Shown here piece after piece: positions 46,800-55,841 of a stretch of DNA of 64,000 nucleotides. Both the position numbers and the translations under genes were made by a program. The notes under the pieces were generated by a model that saw only the letters and a program-made list of their open reading frames with translations, did not search any database and was not told where the DNA came from. Source of the stretch: Methylosinus sporium (lineage in GTDB: Bacteria > Pseudomonadota > Alphaproteobacteria > Rhizobiales > Beijerinckiaceae). The stretch spans positions 1 to 64,000 of the forward strand of contig NZ_PUIV01000016.1 in NCBI RefSeq assembly GCF_003113265.1, written 5' to 3'. The number at the start of each line of letters is the position of its first letter. The stretch's first letter is position 1.

Positions 46800-46922
46800 G
46801 CCACATCCCGCTTTTCTCCGCGGACCGGTCGCCTCGAGAGGGAATAACGGGCGGCCGCCGGCGATGAGCCGTCGGGATGCGAACGGGCGCGATCGCCGAC
46901 GCGGGAGCGCGCCAGCAATTGC

Positions 46923-46957
46923 ATCGTTATACGATCAAATTCATATCGTGTAACGAT
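46923..46957. promoter_or_regulatory. Double operator-like palindrome in the 46.7-47.2 kb gap
   Basis: Two 13-bp palindromes, ATCGT-TAT-ACGAT (46923-46935) and ATCGT-GTA-ACGAT (46945-46957), have centres 22 bp apart, two helical turns. Together they form a larger inverted repeat with 12 of 13 arm bases paired. This is typical of a repressor dimer pair (TetR or MarR type). The rest of the 545-base gap holds the 17-bp hairpin and no supportable gene. Nearest starts are the six-cysteine gene (minus) and cysS (plus). Confidence 0.5.
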
Positions 46958-47219
46958 GTATCTGGCAAGCCCGCGCTCGCGGCCGTGGCGCGTTCTGGCG
47001 AGGGGCTGGGGCAGGGACCGATTGGCCGAGCCTGCGACTGTGAAGTCTGCGACTTGACGGACGGCCCTGGAGCGCGCATGTTAGCGCTATGACGAGCACG
47101 CTCCACTCCTGCATCCTTTGTCGGATCATTATCAGCTAGCGCAAAAGCTGGCCGGAGCCGTCACGTCTCTCTTCATGACACGCAATGACGCCCCGGGCCG
47201 GCAGGCCGAGGGGAAATTC

Positions 47220-48584
47220 ATGTCGTCCGACGCTCCCGTTCTGAAGCTCTACAATACGCTGACGCGCGCCAAGGAGGAGTTCCGTCCCCTCGATCCGGCG
47301 AATGTGCGCATGTATGTCTGCGGCCCCACGGTCTATGACTACGCCCATATCGGCAATGCGCGGCCGATCATCGTCTTCGACGTGCTGTTTCGCCTGCTGC
47401 GCCATCTCTATGGCGCCGATCATGTCACTTATGTCCGCAACATTACCGACGTCGATGACAAGATCAACGCGCGGGCCGCCGAGCGCGGAATCACCATCCG
47501 CGAGCTGACCGAGGGCACCAACAAGATATTCCAGGAGGATGTGAAGGCGCTCGGCTGCCTCGAGCCGACCGTGCAGCCGCGCGCGACGGAGCATATCGCC
47601 GAGATGATCGCGCTCATCGAGAAGATGATCGCCGCCGGCCACGCCTATGCGGCGGATGGTCATGTGCTGTTCGACGTGCCATCGATGGCGGATTATGGAC
47701 GGCTGTCGCGCCGTCCGCTCGACGAGATGATCGCCGGCGCGCGCGTCGATGTCGCGCCCTATAAGCGCGGCGACATGGATTTCGTGCTGTGGAAGCCGTC
47801 GAAGGAGAGCGAGCCCGGCTGGGAGTCGCCCTGGGGTCGCGGCCGGCCCGGCTGGCATCTCGAATGCTCGGCCATGTCGTGGAAACATTTGGGCGAGGTG
47901 TTCGACATTCATGGCGGCGGCATCGATCTCGTATTTCCGCATCACGAGAACGAAATCGCCCAGACGCGCTGCGCCTTCGGTCACGAGGCGATGGCGAATT
48001 ACTGGATGCACAATGGATTCCTGCAGGTCGAGGGCGAGAAAATGTCCAAGAGCCTGGGGAATTTCGTGACGATAAACGAGCTTCTGCACACGGAGAATTT
48101 CGGCGGGCGGAAATGGCCGGGCGAAGTGCTGCGCCTCGCCATGCTGCGCACGCATTATCGCCAGCCGATCGATTTTACGGTGAAGGCGCTGGAGGAGGCG
48201 GAGGCGAGCCTGCGCAAATGGAGCGCGCAGATCGGCGAGGTTTCCGCTGGGCCCGCGGCTGCGGGCGAGGTTTTGAATGCGCTCGCCGATGATCTGAATA
48301 CGCCACTCGCGCTCGCATCGCTGCATGAGCTGGACGCCGCTGCGCTCGACGGAGCGTTGAAGCTCTTCGGCATAGACATTCGCGCCTATCGGCAATGGGT
48401 CGAAGGCGAGACGAAACAGGCTGTCGATGTGGATCAGGTTTCCTCATTGATCTCGAGTCGTCTCGCCGCCCGCGCCGCCAAGAACTGGGCCGAGTCCGAC
48501 CGCATTCGCGACGAGCTCGCGGCGATGGGCGTCGCGCTGAAGGACAATAAGGACGGCACGACGACATGGGAGGTGAAGCGATGA
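47220..48584 (+). CDS. cysS: Cysteinyl-tRNA synthetase
   Basis: CysS charges tRNA-Cys. The 454-residue class I synthetase has the AHIGNARP signature near residue 42, zinc ligands including Cys in [35 protein letters not shown] and the [10 protein letters not shown] loop near 273. The ATG at 47220 follows GAGGGG; in-frame starts 15 and 34 codons upstream give an N-terminus longer than the family. One of the long palindromic repeats begins 46 bases after its stop. Confidence 0.97.
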   Translation: MSSDAPVLKLYNTLTRAKEEFRPLDPANVRMYVCGPTVYDYAHIGNARPIIVFDVLFRLLRHLYGADHVTYVRNITDVDDKINARAAERGITIRELTEGTNKIFQEDVKALGCLEPTVQPRATEHIAEMIALIEKMIAAGHAYAADGHVLFDVPSMADYGRLSRRPLDEMIAGARVDVAPYKRGDMDFVLWKPSKESEPGWESPWGRGRPGWHLECSAMSWKHLGEVFDIHGGGIDLVFPHHENEIAQTRCAFGHEAMANYWMHNGFLQVEGEKMSKSLGNFVTINELLHTENFGGRKWPGEVLRLAMLRTHYRQPIDFTVKALEEAEASLRKWSAQIGEVSAGPAAAGEVLNALADDLNTPLALASLHELDAAALDGALKLFGIDIRAYRQWVEGETKQAVDVDQVSSLISSRLAARAAKNWAESDRIRDELAAMGVALKDNKDGTTTWEVKR

Positions 48585-48630
48585 AGCTTCACTGCGCTCG
48601 CGCATTAGCCAACAATCACGACGCGCGACT

Positions 48631-48821
48631 CCTTCTCCCGCTATGCGGGAGAAGGTGGCCCGGCCATAGGGCGTCCGAGAGGACGCCCGTCGCAAGCGAG
48701 GGGCTTTTGGTCGGGTCGGATGAGGGCTCGCTGCGGCGACGGGAATCGTCAGACATCGTCACGGACCCTCATCCGACCCTCGCTGACGCGAGGGCCACCT
48801 TCTCCCATAAATGGGCGAAGG
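48631..48821. repeat. Long palindromic intergenic repeat, copy 1
   Basis: It opens with the hairpin CCTTCTCCCGC-TAT-GCGGGAGAAGG, followed by GGTGGCC and GGTCGGATGAGGG. The second half runs CCCTCATCCGACC ... GGCCACCTTCTCCC-loop-GGGCGAAGG, the inverse of the first. Two further copies are at 51108 and 58374. It follows cysS directly. Confidence 0.85.
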
Positions 48822-48866
48822 AGACGCGCACGAAGATTCCGTCTTTCGTGAGAGGAGACAACGCCC

Positions 48867-49001
48867 ATGCTTAAGAACGACTGGCGCAGATTTCTGCCCT
48901 TTCCGGGGCATTGGGCGTCTTATCTCGTGTTCAAGCTCATCATCCTCGCGCTCGCAGCCGTCGCCGCATGGCATGTGCTCGCGGCTTTCGAGCTGATCTA
49001 G
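48867..49001 (+). CDS. 44-residue single-span membrane peptide
   Basis: Reading from the ATG at 48867 (AGAGGAGACAACGCCC upstream, good ribosome site) gives MLKNDWRRFLPFPGHWASYL, then a hydrophobic stretch VFKLIILALAAVAAWHVLAAF to the stop. It has a basic N-terminus and one membrane span, and its stop is 2 bases before the GNAT start, suggesting one transcript. Too short for most gene finders. No known family; a small transporter subunit or regulator is possible. Confidence 0.55.
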   Translation: MLKNDWRRFLPFPGHWASYLVFKLIILALAAVAAWHVLAAFELI

Positions 49002-49003
49002 CC

Positions 49004-49507
49004 ATGGAGCGCGCCGCTTCCGCTCCCGGGCTTCGTCCCTTTCTGCCGACCGATGCGCCGCGCCTCGCGCAATTGTTTCGCGCGAGCATAGAGACGCTCG
49101 CGGCGGAAGATTATGGCGAGGACCAGCTCGCCGCCTGGGCCGCCGCCGCCGATGACGAAGAGGCTTTCGCCAAAAAGCTCGCCGGCGCGCTCACCATTGT
49201 CGCCTCGCTCGACGGCGAGATCGCTGGCTTCGCCGCGCTGCGCGACAATAAGCTCTTCGACATGCTCTATGTGCATCCGCGCGCGGCGCGGCGCGGCGTC
49301 GCCTCGGCGCTCGCCGACGCCATGGAAAAGCTCGCCGCCGCGCGGGGGACGCACGAGATCAGCGTCGACGCTTCCGACGCGGCGCGCGATTTTTTCGCCG
49401 CGCGCGGCTATGTCGCCCATCAGCGTAACATGCGCGAGCTGCGCGGCGAATGGCTCGGCAACACCACGATGAAGAAGACACTCGAGAGCAAGGCTGCAAC
49501 GCAATGA
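49004..49507 (+). CDS. GNAT-family N-acetyltransferase
   Basis: The 167-residue protein has the GNAT fold: LRPFLPTDAPRLAQLFRASI at the start, LYVHPRAARRGVASALADAM (acetyl-CoA loop, about 93-112) and ISVDASDAARDFFAARGYVAHQRN near the end. The substrate is unknown. The stop overlaps the cimA start (ATGA), so the two are translationally coupled; whether they share a pathway is unclear. The ATG at 49004 is chosen over longer frames. Confidence 0.88.
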   Translation: MERAASAPGLRPFLPTDAPRLAQLFRASIETLAAEDYGEDQLAAWAAAADDEEAFAKKLAGALTIVASLDGEIAGFAALRDNKLFDMLYVHPRAARRGVASALADAMEKLAAARGTHEISVDASDAARDFFAARGYVAHQRNMRELRGEWLGNTTMKKTLESKAATQ

Positions 49508-51099
49508 CACGGGAGAGGCTGACGCTCTTCGACACGACGCTGCGCGATGGCGCGCAGACGACCGGCGTCGATTTCTCGCTCGCCGACAAGCGCCAGATCG
49601 CCGCGATGCTCGACGAGCTCGGCCTCGATTACATCGAGGGCGGCTATCCCGGCGCCAATCCGCTCGATACGGAATTCTTCGCGAAACGTCCGCCCTTGAA
49701 GGCGCATTTCGCCGCCTTCGGCATGACGCGGCGGCAGGGACGCTCGGCGTCCAACGATCCCGGCGTCGCCGCTCTGCTGGACGCCGATTGCGATTGCGTG
49801 ACCTTCGTCGCCAAGGCCTGGGATTATCAAGTGCGCGTCGCTTTGCGCTCGACGCTCGAGGACAATCTCGACGGCATTCGCCAATCCGTCGCGGCGGCCG
49901 TCGCGCGTGGCAAGGAAGTGCTCGTCGATTGCGAGCATTTCTTCGACGGATACAAGGAAAACCCCGATTATGCGCTGGCCTGCGCCAATGCCGCGCATGA
50001 GGCGGGCGCAAGATGGATCGTGCTCTGCGACACAAATGGCGGCTCGCAGCCCAATGAGGTGGAGCGCATCGTCGCGGAGGTCGCGCGCGTCATTCCGGGC
50101 GCCAAGCTCGGCATTCACGCGCATGATGATACGGGGCAGGCGGTCGCCGTCTCGCTGGCCGCGGTGCGCGGCGGCGCGCGGCAGATACAAGGCGCGCTCA
50201 ACGGGCTCGGCGAGCGCTGCGGCAACGCCAATCTCACGACGATCATCGGCAATCTTCTGCTGAAGAGCGAGTTTTCGGATCGCTTCGAGATCGGCGTGAC
50301 GCGTGAGAGTCTGACGCATTTGACGCGCACCAGCCATGCGCTCGACGAATTGCTCAATCGCGCGCCCAATCGTCACGCGCCTTACGTCGGCGCCAGCGCC
50401 TTCGCCACCAAGGCTGGCATTCACGCCTCCGCAGTGCTGACCGATCCGCGCACTTACGAGCATGTGCCGCCGGAGAGCGTCGGCAATCAGCGCCGCGTGC
50501 TGGTGTCGGATCAGGCAGGAAAATCCAATATCATCGCCGAGCTGGAGCGATTGGGAATTTCGCTCGCGAAGGACGATCCGCGGCTCACGCGCCTGCTGGA
50601 CGAGGTGAAGGAGAAGGAGGCGCAAGGCTACGCCTATGAAGGCGCCGACGCCTCTTTCTATCTGCTCGCCAAGCGTGTGCTCGGCGAGGTTCCGCATTAT
50701 TTCGACATTGAGCGCTACAGCGTCGCCGTGGATCGCCGCTTCGGCGTCAATCTCGGCGCGGAGGAGGCGGGCGCGGAGGCGATCGTCAAGCTGCGCATAG
50801 ACGGGCGCTCGACGATCTCCGCCGCCGAGGGCAATGGCCCGATCAATGCGCTCGATGTCGCGCTGCGCAAGGATCTCGGCAAATATCAATCCTTCATCGA
50901 GGATGTGAAGCTCGTCGATTATCGCGTGCGCGTGTTCCAGGGCGGCACGGATGCGGTGACGCGCGTGCTGGTCGAATGCGCGGACGCCAAAGGGGAGATA
51001 TGGTCCACCGTCGGCGTCTCGCCCAATGTCGTCGATGCGTCTTTCGAGGCGCTGGTCGACGCGATCGTCTATAAGCTGGTGAGGTCTGGCGCGGTCTAG
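49504..51099 (+). CDS. cimA: Citramalate synthase, 2-isopropylmalate synthase family
   Basis: CimA condenses pyruvate and acetyl-CoA to (R)-citramalate, a threonine-independent route to isoleucine. The 531-residue protein begins MTRERLTLFDTTLRDGAQTTGV with catalytic Arg/Asp, has GIHAHDDTGQAVAVSLAAV near 200, NGLGERCGNANL near 237 and the C-terminal regulatory LeuA-like domain (about 385-525). The TIGR00977-type length and DGAQTTGVDFS motif favour CimA over LeuA. A palindromic repeat starts 9 bases after its stop. Confidence 0.92.
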   Translation: MTRERLTLFDTTLRDGAQTTGVDFSLADKRQIAAMLDELGLDYIEGGYPGANPLDTEFFAKRPPLKAHFAAFGMTRRQGRSASNDPGVAALLDADCDCVTFVAKAWDYQVRVALRSTLEDNLDGIRQSVAAAVARGKEVLVDCEHFFDGYKENPDYALACANAAHEAGARWIVLCDTNGGSQPNEVERIVAEVARVIPGAKLGIHAHDDTGQAVAVSLAAVRGGARQIQGALNGLGERCGNANLTTIIGNLLLKSEFSDRFEIGVTRESLTHLTRTSHALDELLNRAPNRHAPYVGASAFATKAGIHASAVLTDPRTYEHVPPESVGNQRRVLVSDQAGKSNIIAELERLGISLAKDDPRLTRLLDEVKEKEAQGYAYEGADASFYLLAKRVLGEVPHYFDIERYSVAVDRRFGVNLGAEEAGAEAIVKLRIDGRSTISAAEGNGPINALDVALRKDLGKYQSFIEDVKLVDYRVRVFQGGTDAVTRVLVECADAKGEIWSTVGVSPNVVDASFEALVDAIVYKLVRSGAV

Positions 51100-51107
51100 C
51101 AGCTCTT

Positions 51108-51259
51108 CCTTCTCCCGCCTGCGGGAGAAGGTGGCCGACGAAGTCGGGTCGGATGAGGGCTGCTTCGGCTCGCGCAAATCGTCGAGATCGTCGCGGCGGC
51201 GACTGCCCTCATCCGACATCGCTTCGCGAGACCACCTTCTCCCATTTCATGGGAGAAGG
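51108..51259. repeat. Long palindromic intergenic repeat, copy 2
   Basis: Same plan as the copy at 48631: CCTTCTCCCGC-C-T-GCGGGAGAAGG hairpin, GGTCGGATGAGGGC, about 45 variable bases, GCCCTCATCCGAC, then ACCACCTTCTCCC-ATTTCAT-GGGAGAAGG. It lies between convergent cimA and the LOG-family gene, where it could serve as a two-way terminator. Confidence 0.85.
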
Positions 51260-51271
51260 GAGCGCGCGCCT

Positions 51272-51877
51272 TCAAAAATGCTTTTCTATCGCCGTCTCGT
51301 CGCCTTCGCTCTTGGCGACGCGTGTCGCGCGCAGCATGGGGATCACATCCTCTATGCGCTCGGCGACCATATAGCGCACCTCATAGCCAGGGCGGATGAA
51401 GCCGGCGTTGTGCATATGCGCGAAGAGCGAGAGCAGCGGCTTCCAGAAGCCGCCTATGTCGGCGATGACGAGCGGCTTGCTGTGGCGGCCGAGCTGAATC
51501 CAGGTCAATTGCTCGGTCAGCTCCTCGAGCGTGCCGATGCCGCCCGGCAGCGCCACGAAAGCGTCGGACTTTTCGAACATCAGACGCTTGCGCGTATGCA
51601 TGTCCGGCACGACCTCCAGCTCGGTGACGGAGGAGAGCGCGACCTCGCGCTCGTCGAGAAAGCTCGGAATAATTCCAGTGACCTTGCCGCCCTGCGCCAG
51701 CGTGGCCCTCGCGACGGCGCCCATCAGGCCGCAGGAGCCGCCGCCGAAGACGAGATTCACGCCTTCGCGCGCTAGCGCTGCGCCCAGCGCTTCGGCGGCA
51801 TGGGCGTAGACGGGATCATCGCCGGTGGAGGAGCCGCAATAGACGCAGACGCTTTGAATTTTTTTCAGATCGCTCAT
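51272..51877 (-). CDS. LOG-family (TIGR00730) nucleotide 5'-monophosphate phosphoribohydrolase
   Basis: The 201-residue Rossmann protein begins MSDLKKIQSVCVYCGSSTG and has the family signatures LVFGGGSCGLMG near 42 and PGGIGTLEELTE near 112, plus the MHTRKRLMFEKSDAF segment. Members cut cytokinin-type or other nucleoside monophosphates to base and ribose phosphate, often called lysine decarboxylase by mistake. The start at 51877 gives the usual N-terminus. It is divergent from the ABC exporter gene with 146 bases between. Confidence 0.92.
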   Translation of the reverse strand: MSDLKKIQSVCVYCGSSTGDDPVYAHAAEALGAALAREGVNLVFGGGSCGLMGAVARATLAQGGKVTGIIPSFLDEREVALSSVTELEVVPDMHTRKRLMFEKSDAFVALPGGIGTLEELTEQLTWIQLGRHSKPLVIADIGGFWKPLLSLFAHMHNAGFIRPGYEVRYMVAERIEDVIPMLRATRVAKSEGDETAIEKHF

Positions 51878-52023
51878 TTTCGTTTGATGACCCGCTCCAG
51901 CGGCTGCGTCAAGGCCGGCGGGGGCCGGCGACGTGAGCGGAGCGCTCGTGCGTTCGCACTTCAAACCACTTATATGAAATCCAGATGTCATAGCGGCGCC
52001 TCCGTTGGAAGGACTGGAACAGG

Positions 52024-53937
52024 GTGATGCGACAGGTCGGTGCAGAAGAAGAACAAGCTTCGGCGCAAGTCTCGGTACATGGGGTCGTCGAAGAGATAGA
52101 AAAGCCGCTCGGCCGGGAATCCGTGATCGCGACCATTCGCAAGCTCTGGCCCTATATATGGCCCAAGGGCCGGCGCGACCTGGAGCGACGCGTTCTCATC
52201 GCGCTCGCTCTGCTGCTCGTCGGAAAATTGGTGAATATGGCGGTCCCCTTCGCCTTCAAATGGGCGGCGGATGGCCTCGCTTCGGACGCCGCCGTCCCGA
52301 CGATCCTCGGCGGCGCCGTCGGCTTCACCATTCTCTATGGCGTGCTGCGCGCGCTCTATGCGCTGCTGACTCAGGCGCGCGACGCGCTTTTCGCGGCCGT
52401 CGCCATGCACGCCGTGCGGCGCCTCGCCAATCACGTCTTCGTGCATATGCATCAATTGTCGCTGCGCTTTCACATCGGCCGCAAGACCGGCGGCCTGACG
52501 CGCGTGCTGGAGCGCGGCCGCGACGGCATTGAGACACTCACGCGGCTCGTGATGTCGACGGCGGTTCCCACAATCGTCGAGTTCGCGCTCGTCGTCGGCG
52601 TGCTCAGCGTGCAATTCGATTGGGATTACGCCCTCGTCGCCATGGCGACGATCGCGGCCTTTCTCATCTACACGCTCATCGCCACCAATTGGCGCATCGC
52701 CATTCGCCGCTCGATGAACGAGAGCGACGTCGACGCTAATGTGAAGGCGATCGACAGCCTTCTCAACTATGAGACGGTGAAATATTTCGTCGCCGAGCGG
52801 CGCGAGGCGGAGCGCTATGACAAATCCATGGCGATCTATGAGAACGCCAGCATTCGCTCTTACATATCGCTCGCGCTGCTGAACGCCGGGCAGGCGGTGA
52901 TCTACACGATCGGCCTAGCGGTCATGATGGTCCTATGCGTGCAGGGCGTGCGCAGCGGGCGCAACAGCGTCGGCGATTTTGTGCTGGTGAACGCCATGAT
53001 GATCCAGCTCTATCAGCCGCTCAATTTCATGGGCACGCTCTATCGCGAGACGCGACAGGCGATCGTCGATATCGAAAAAATGTTCGCCATTTTGTCGCAG
53101 CAGCCGGAGATCGCCGATCGTCCCGGCGCGCAGGACCTCGAGGTGAGGGAAGGGCGCATCGTCTTCGACGACGTGGTCTTCGCCTATGACAGCAAGCGGC
53201 CTATATTGCAGGGTGTGAGCTTCACGGCGGAGCCCGGCGCGACCATCGCGATCGTGGGGCCTTCGGGCGCGGGAAAGTCGACGATCTCGCGGCTGATGTT
53301 CCGCTTCTACGAGCCGCAGGCGGGGCGCGTCACCATAGACGGGCAGGATATTTCGGCCGTTACGCAGCGCTCGCTGCGCGAGGCGATCGGAATGGTGCCG
53401 CAGGATACGGTGCTGTTCAACGACAGCATCGCCTACAACATACGCTATGGCCGCTGGGACGCGAGCATGGAGGAGGTGCGCGAGGCGGCGCGTCTCGCGC
53501 AGATCGACAGCTTCATCCGCTCGCTTCCCGATGGCTATGAGGCGCAGGTCGGCGAGCGCGGGCTGAAGCTCTCGGGCGGCGAAAAGCAGCGCGTCGCCAT
53601 AGCGCGCACGATTCTCAAAGCGCCGCCGCTGCTCATTCTCGACGAGGCGACATCGGCGCTCGACAGTTTTACCGAGCATGAGATTCAGGAGGCGCTGGCG
53701 CGCGTCTCGCGCGGCCGCACGACGCTCGTGATCGCGCATCGGCTGTCGACGGTCGTGGATGCGGATGAAATCCTGTTCCTCGATCGCGGCCGCATCGTCG
53801 AGCGCGGCGCGCATCTGCAATTGCTGGAGAAGAACGGCGCCTATGCCGCCATGTGGCGCCGCCAGCGGCAGGCGGATGAGGAAGGCGCCCGGCGCGGAGA
53901 CGCCGAGCGACGCGAGACCGAGGAAATGCCCGCGTGA
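52024..53937 (+). CDS. Atm1-type ABC exporter (half-transporter)
   Basis: The 637-residue protein has six membrane spans (about 55-330) then an ATPase: Walker A GPSGAGKST near 411, signature LSGGEKQRVA near 515 and LLILDEATSALD near 537. The segments HQLSLRFHIGRKTGGLTRVLERG and NYETVKYF are hallmarks of the Atm1/HMT1 group, which exports glutathione-linked sulfur or metal compounds. It should act as a homodimer in the inner membrane. No ribosome-site choice was decisive between the two N-terminal Mets. Confidence 0.93.
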   Translation: MMRQVGAEEEQASAQVSVHGVVEEIEKPLGRESVIATIRKLWPYIWPKGRRDLERRVLIALALLLVGKLVNMAVPFAFKWAADGLASDAAVPTILGGAVGFTILYGVLRALYALLTQARDALFAAVAMHAVRRLANHVFVHMHQLSLRFHIGRKTGGLTRVLERGRDGIETLTRLVMSTAVPTIVEFALVVGVLSVQFDWDYALVAMATIAAFLIYTLIATNWRIAIRRSMNESDVDANVKAIDSLLNYETVKYFVAERREAERYDKSMAIYENASIRSYISLALLNAGQAVIYTIGLAVMMVLCVQGVRSGRNSVGDFVLVNAMMIQLYQPLNFMGTLYRETRQAIVDIEKMFAILSQQPEIADRPGAQDLEVREGRIVFDDVVFAYDSKRPILQGVSFTAEPGATIAIVGPSGAGKSTISRLMFRFYEPQAGRVTIDGQDISAVTQRSLREAIGMVPQDTVLFNDSIAYNIRYGRWDASMEEVREAARLAQIDSFIRSLPDGYEAQVGERGLKLSGGEKQRVAIARTILKAPPLLILDEATSALDSFTEHEIQEALARVSRGRTTLVIAHRLSTVVDADEILFLDRGRIVERGAHLQLLEKNGAYAAMWRRQRQADEEGARRGDAERRETEEMPA

Positions 53938-53940
53938 GCG

Positions 53941-55170
53941 CTAGCGGGCGGTCGGGCCGCGACGACCATCGCTCAGGCGGCTTTGCGGGGAAAAACGCAT
54001 AGCAATAGCGATCGTCAGAAAGACGCCGACCGCCATTGCTTCCCAGGCCCCGGCGAGATCGGCGAAACGGTCTCGGATCGCGCCGGCGGCGAAAGGCGTG
54101 AGGCTGGCGATGATATAGCCGCCGCCCTGCACGAAGGCCGCGAGCTCGCCGGCGCGGGCCGGATCGTCGACATGGTCGAGCGTGACGATCAAGGACAGCG
54201 GAAACAATGCGCCGAGGCCGAGTCCCAGGAGCATCGCCGCCGGCCATGCGAGCGACAGAGGCGCCACGGCCACGCAGATCAAGCCTGCCGTTATGCTCGT
54301 CAGCACGACGAAGAGCGGCCCGCGGCGATCGGGAAAGCGCGCGATGAAAGCGGAGACGGCGAGGCTCGCGGCCACTTCCGCGAGGGTGACGCCGGCGAGC
54401 AGATAGCCGCTATAGGCGCGGCTCTGGCCGAGGCTCGTGTAATAGGGCGGCAGCCAGGCGAGGACCAGTGTGAAGGCGCCGGTGCCGACGCCGAAAAACA
54501 GCATCAGCGTCCAGGCGCGGCCGTGGCGCCATAAGGGCTCCGTCGTCTGGCTCACGCCGCCGCCGGCTTCTCTCGCGGGGAAAGGGAGCAGCAGCCAGAC
54601 GAGCGTGGCGATGAACGCTGGAACCGACCAGACGCCGAGCGCGGCGGGCAGGCCGAAGTCGCGCTCGAGCCCGGCGGCGGTCGCGGCGGCCAGAGCTGCG
54701 CCGCTCATGATGCCGGTCGTGTAGAGCCCCATGATGCGGCCTGCGCCTTGGCCGAAACGCCCTTTGACGAAACCGGGCAGAAGCGCCTGCACGATCGCGA
54801 CGCCGAGGCCGGCCGCCGCTGCCGTCGACAGCATTCCGGCGGCGTCGTTCCATTCCGATCGGCTCGCGCAGGCGAGGGAAATGACCGCGATCCCGATCGC
54901 GACGCCGGTCTTCGCGCCGAGAAGCCGCGTCAGACGTCGTCCCGCGAAGGCTCCGACGCCCATGAGAAACACCGGCAATGTGGTGAGCAGCCCGGCTTGC
55001 GCCGAAGACAGCCCCGCGGATTTTTCGATGATGTCGAGAATTGGGCCGAGTCCGGCCATGACCGGCCGGAGATTGAGCGCGAGGCACAGGATCGCGATCA
55101 GGGCGAAGCCATGCCCCTCGTTTCTGGCGCGGGTTTCAGGAGAGGCGGTCGCGCTATCGGCTGTGGTCAT
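53941..55170 (-). CDS. MFS transporter, CynX/NimT-like
   Basis: The 409-residue protein has twelve predicted spans and the CynX-type features: LNLRPVMAGLGPILDIIEKSAGLSSAQAGLL near the start and FVQGGGYIIASLTPFAAGAIRDR near 345-370. The family exports or imports cyanate, nitroimidazoles or other small compounds; the substrate here is unknown. It is divergent from a MarR gene with a shared 114-base gap holding a palindromic operator, so it is likely repressed by that MarR until a ligand appears. Confidence 0.9.
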   Translation of the reverse strand: MTTADSATASPETRARNEGHGFALIAILCLALNLRPVMAGLGPILDIIEKSAGLSSAQAGLLTTLPVFLMGVGAFAGRRLTRLLGAKTGVAIGIAVISLACASRSEWNDAAGMLSTAAAAGLGVAIVQALLPGFVKGRFGQGAGRIMGLYTTGIMSGAALAAATAAGLERDFGLPAALGVWSVPAFIATLVWLLLPFPAREAGGGVSQTTEPLWRHGRAWTLMLFFGVGTGAFTLVLAWLPPYYTSLGQSRAYSGYLLAGVTLAEVAASLAVSAFIARFPDRRGPLFVVLTSITAGLICVAVAPLSLAWPAAMLLGLGLGALFPLSLIVTLDHVDDPARAGELAAFVQGGGYIIASLTPFAAGAIRDRFADLAGAWEAMAVGVFLTIAIAMRFSPQSRLSDGRRGPTAR

Positions 55171-55248
55171 GGGCTCACTCGCAATTTTTAGGGGGACGAC
55201 GCGCGCCTTGCGGCAAATTCATTGGGCGGATAATATCTCGATGATAAG

Positions 55249-55266
55249 TATCTTTATGTCAAGATA
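55249..55266. promoter_or_regulatory. MarR-type operator
   Basis: TATCTT-TATGTC-AAGATA is a perfect 6-bp-arm palindrome of 18 bp, and a second, imperfect arm pair (ATATCTCGA 55233-55241, TCAAGATAT 55259-55267) overlaps it. It lies between the divergent MFS and MarR genes, 18 bases before the MarR start. It closely fits consensus MarR boxes. Confidence 0.65.
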
Positions 55267-55284
55267 TATGGACGGACTCACAAA

Positions 55285-55773
55285 ATGAACCAGGACCGCG
55301 CTGCGCTGGCCGCCCGGCAATGGAGCCGCGAAAGGCCTGATTTGAATCCTTTTCCGATGGAGGCGCTGGGCCGGCTGCTCGAGCTGGCGTCGCGGATCTC
55401 GCGCGATCGGCTGGCCCCCGTCTTCGCGGAATTCGGCCTGCAGACTGGCGATTTCGACGTATTGGCGACGCTCCGCCGCGCCGGCCCGCCTTATGCGCTG
55501 ACGCCCACGGCGCTCTATGAGGCGACGATGATCTCCTCCGGCGGCATGACGGCGCGGATCGACCGGCTGGAAAAAGCGGGCCATGTGGCGCGTATCAAGC
55601 ATCCGACGGATCGGCGCGCGGCGCTGGTGGGGCTGACCGAGCAGGGGAAGTCGCTGATCGACGAGGTCTTGCCCCGCCATGTGCAGGCCGAAGTGGCGGT
55701 CTTGTCGGCGCTGACGGAAAACGAGCAGAAGACTCTCGATCGCCTGCTCGCCAAGCTTTTGGGCGGCCTGTAG
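55285..55773 (+). CDS. MarR-family transcriptional repressor
   Basis: The 162-residue winged-helix protein has [52 protein letters not shown] (HTH, about 52-103) and the [13 protein letters not shown] wing. It is predicted to repress the divergent MFS gene and itself through the palindrome just upstream. Pairing with an MFS pump points to control by the exported compound. Confidence 0.92.
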   Translation: MNQDRAALAARQWSRERPDLNPFPMEALGRLLELASRISRDRLAPVFAEFGLQTGDFDVLATLRRAGPPYALTPTALYEATMISSGGMTARIDRLEKAGHVARIKHPTDRRAALVGLTEQGKSLIDEVLPRHVQAEVAVLSALTENEQKTLDRLLAKLLGGL

Positions 55774-55841
55774 CGCCGCCGCCGCCGCAGGGCGTTTCTT
55801 CGCGCTTCCATCCTCGTGATTCCGGGGCCATATTCGCGGCC

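Noticed and set aside
48566-48874. Open frame across the repeat after cysS
   Set aside because: Its translation runs through the long palindromic repeat and matches no protein.
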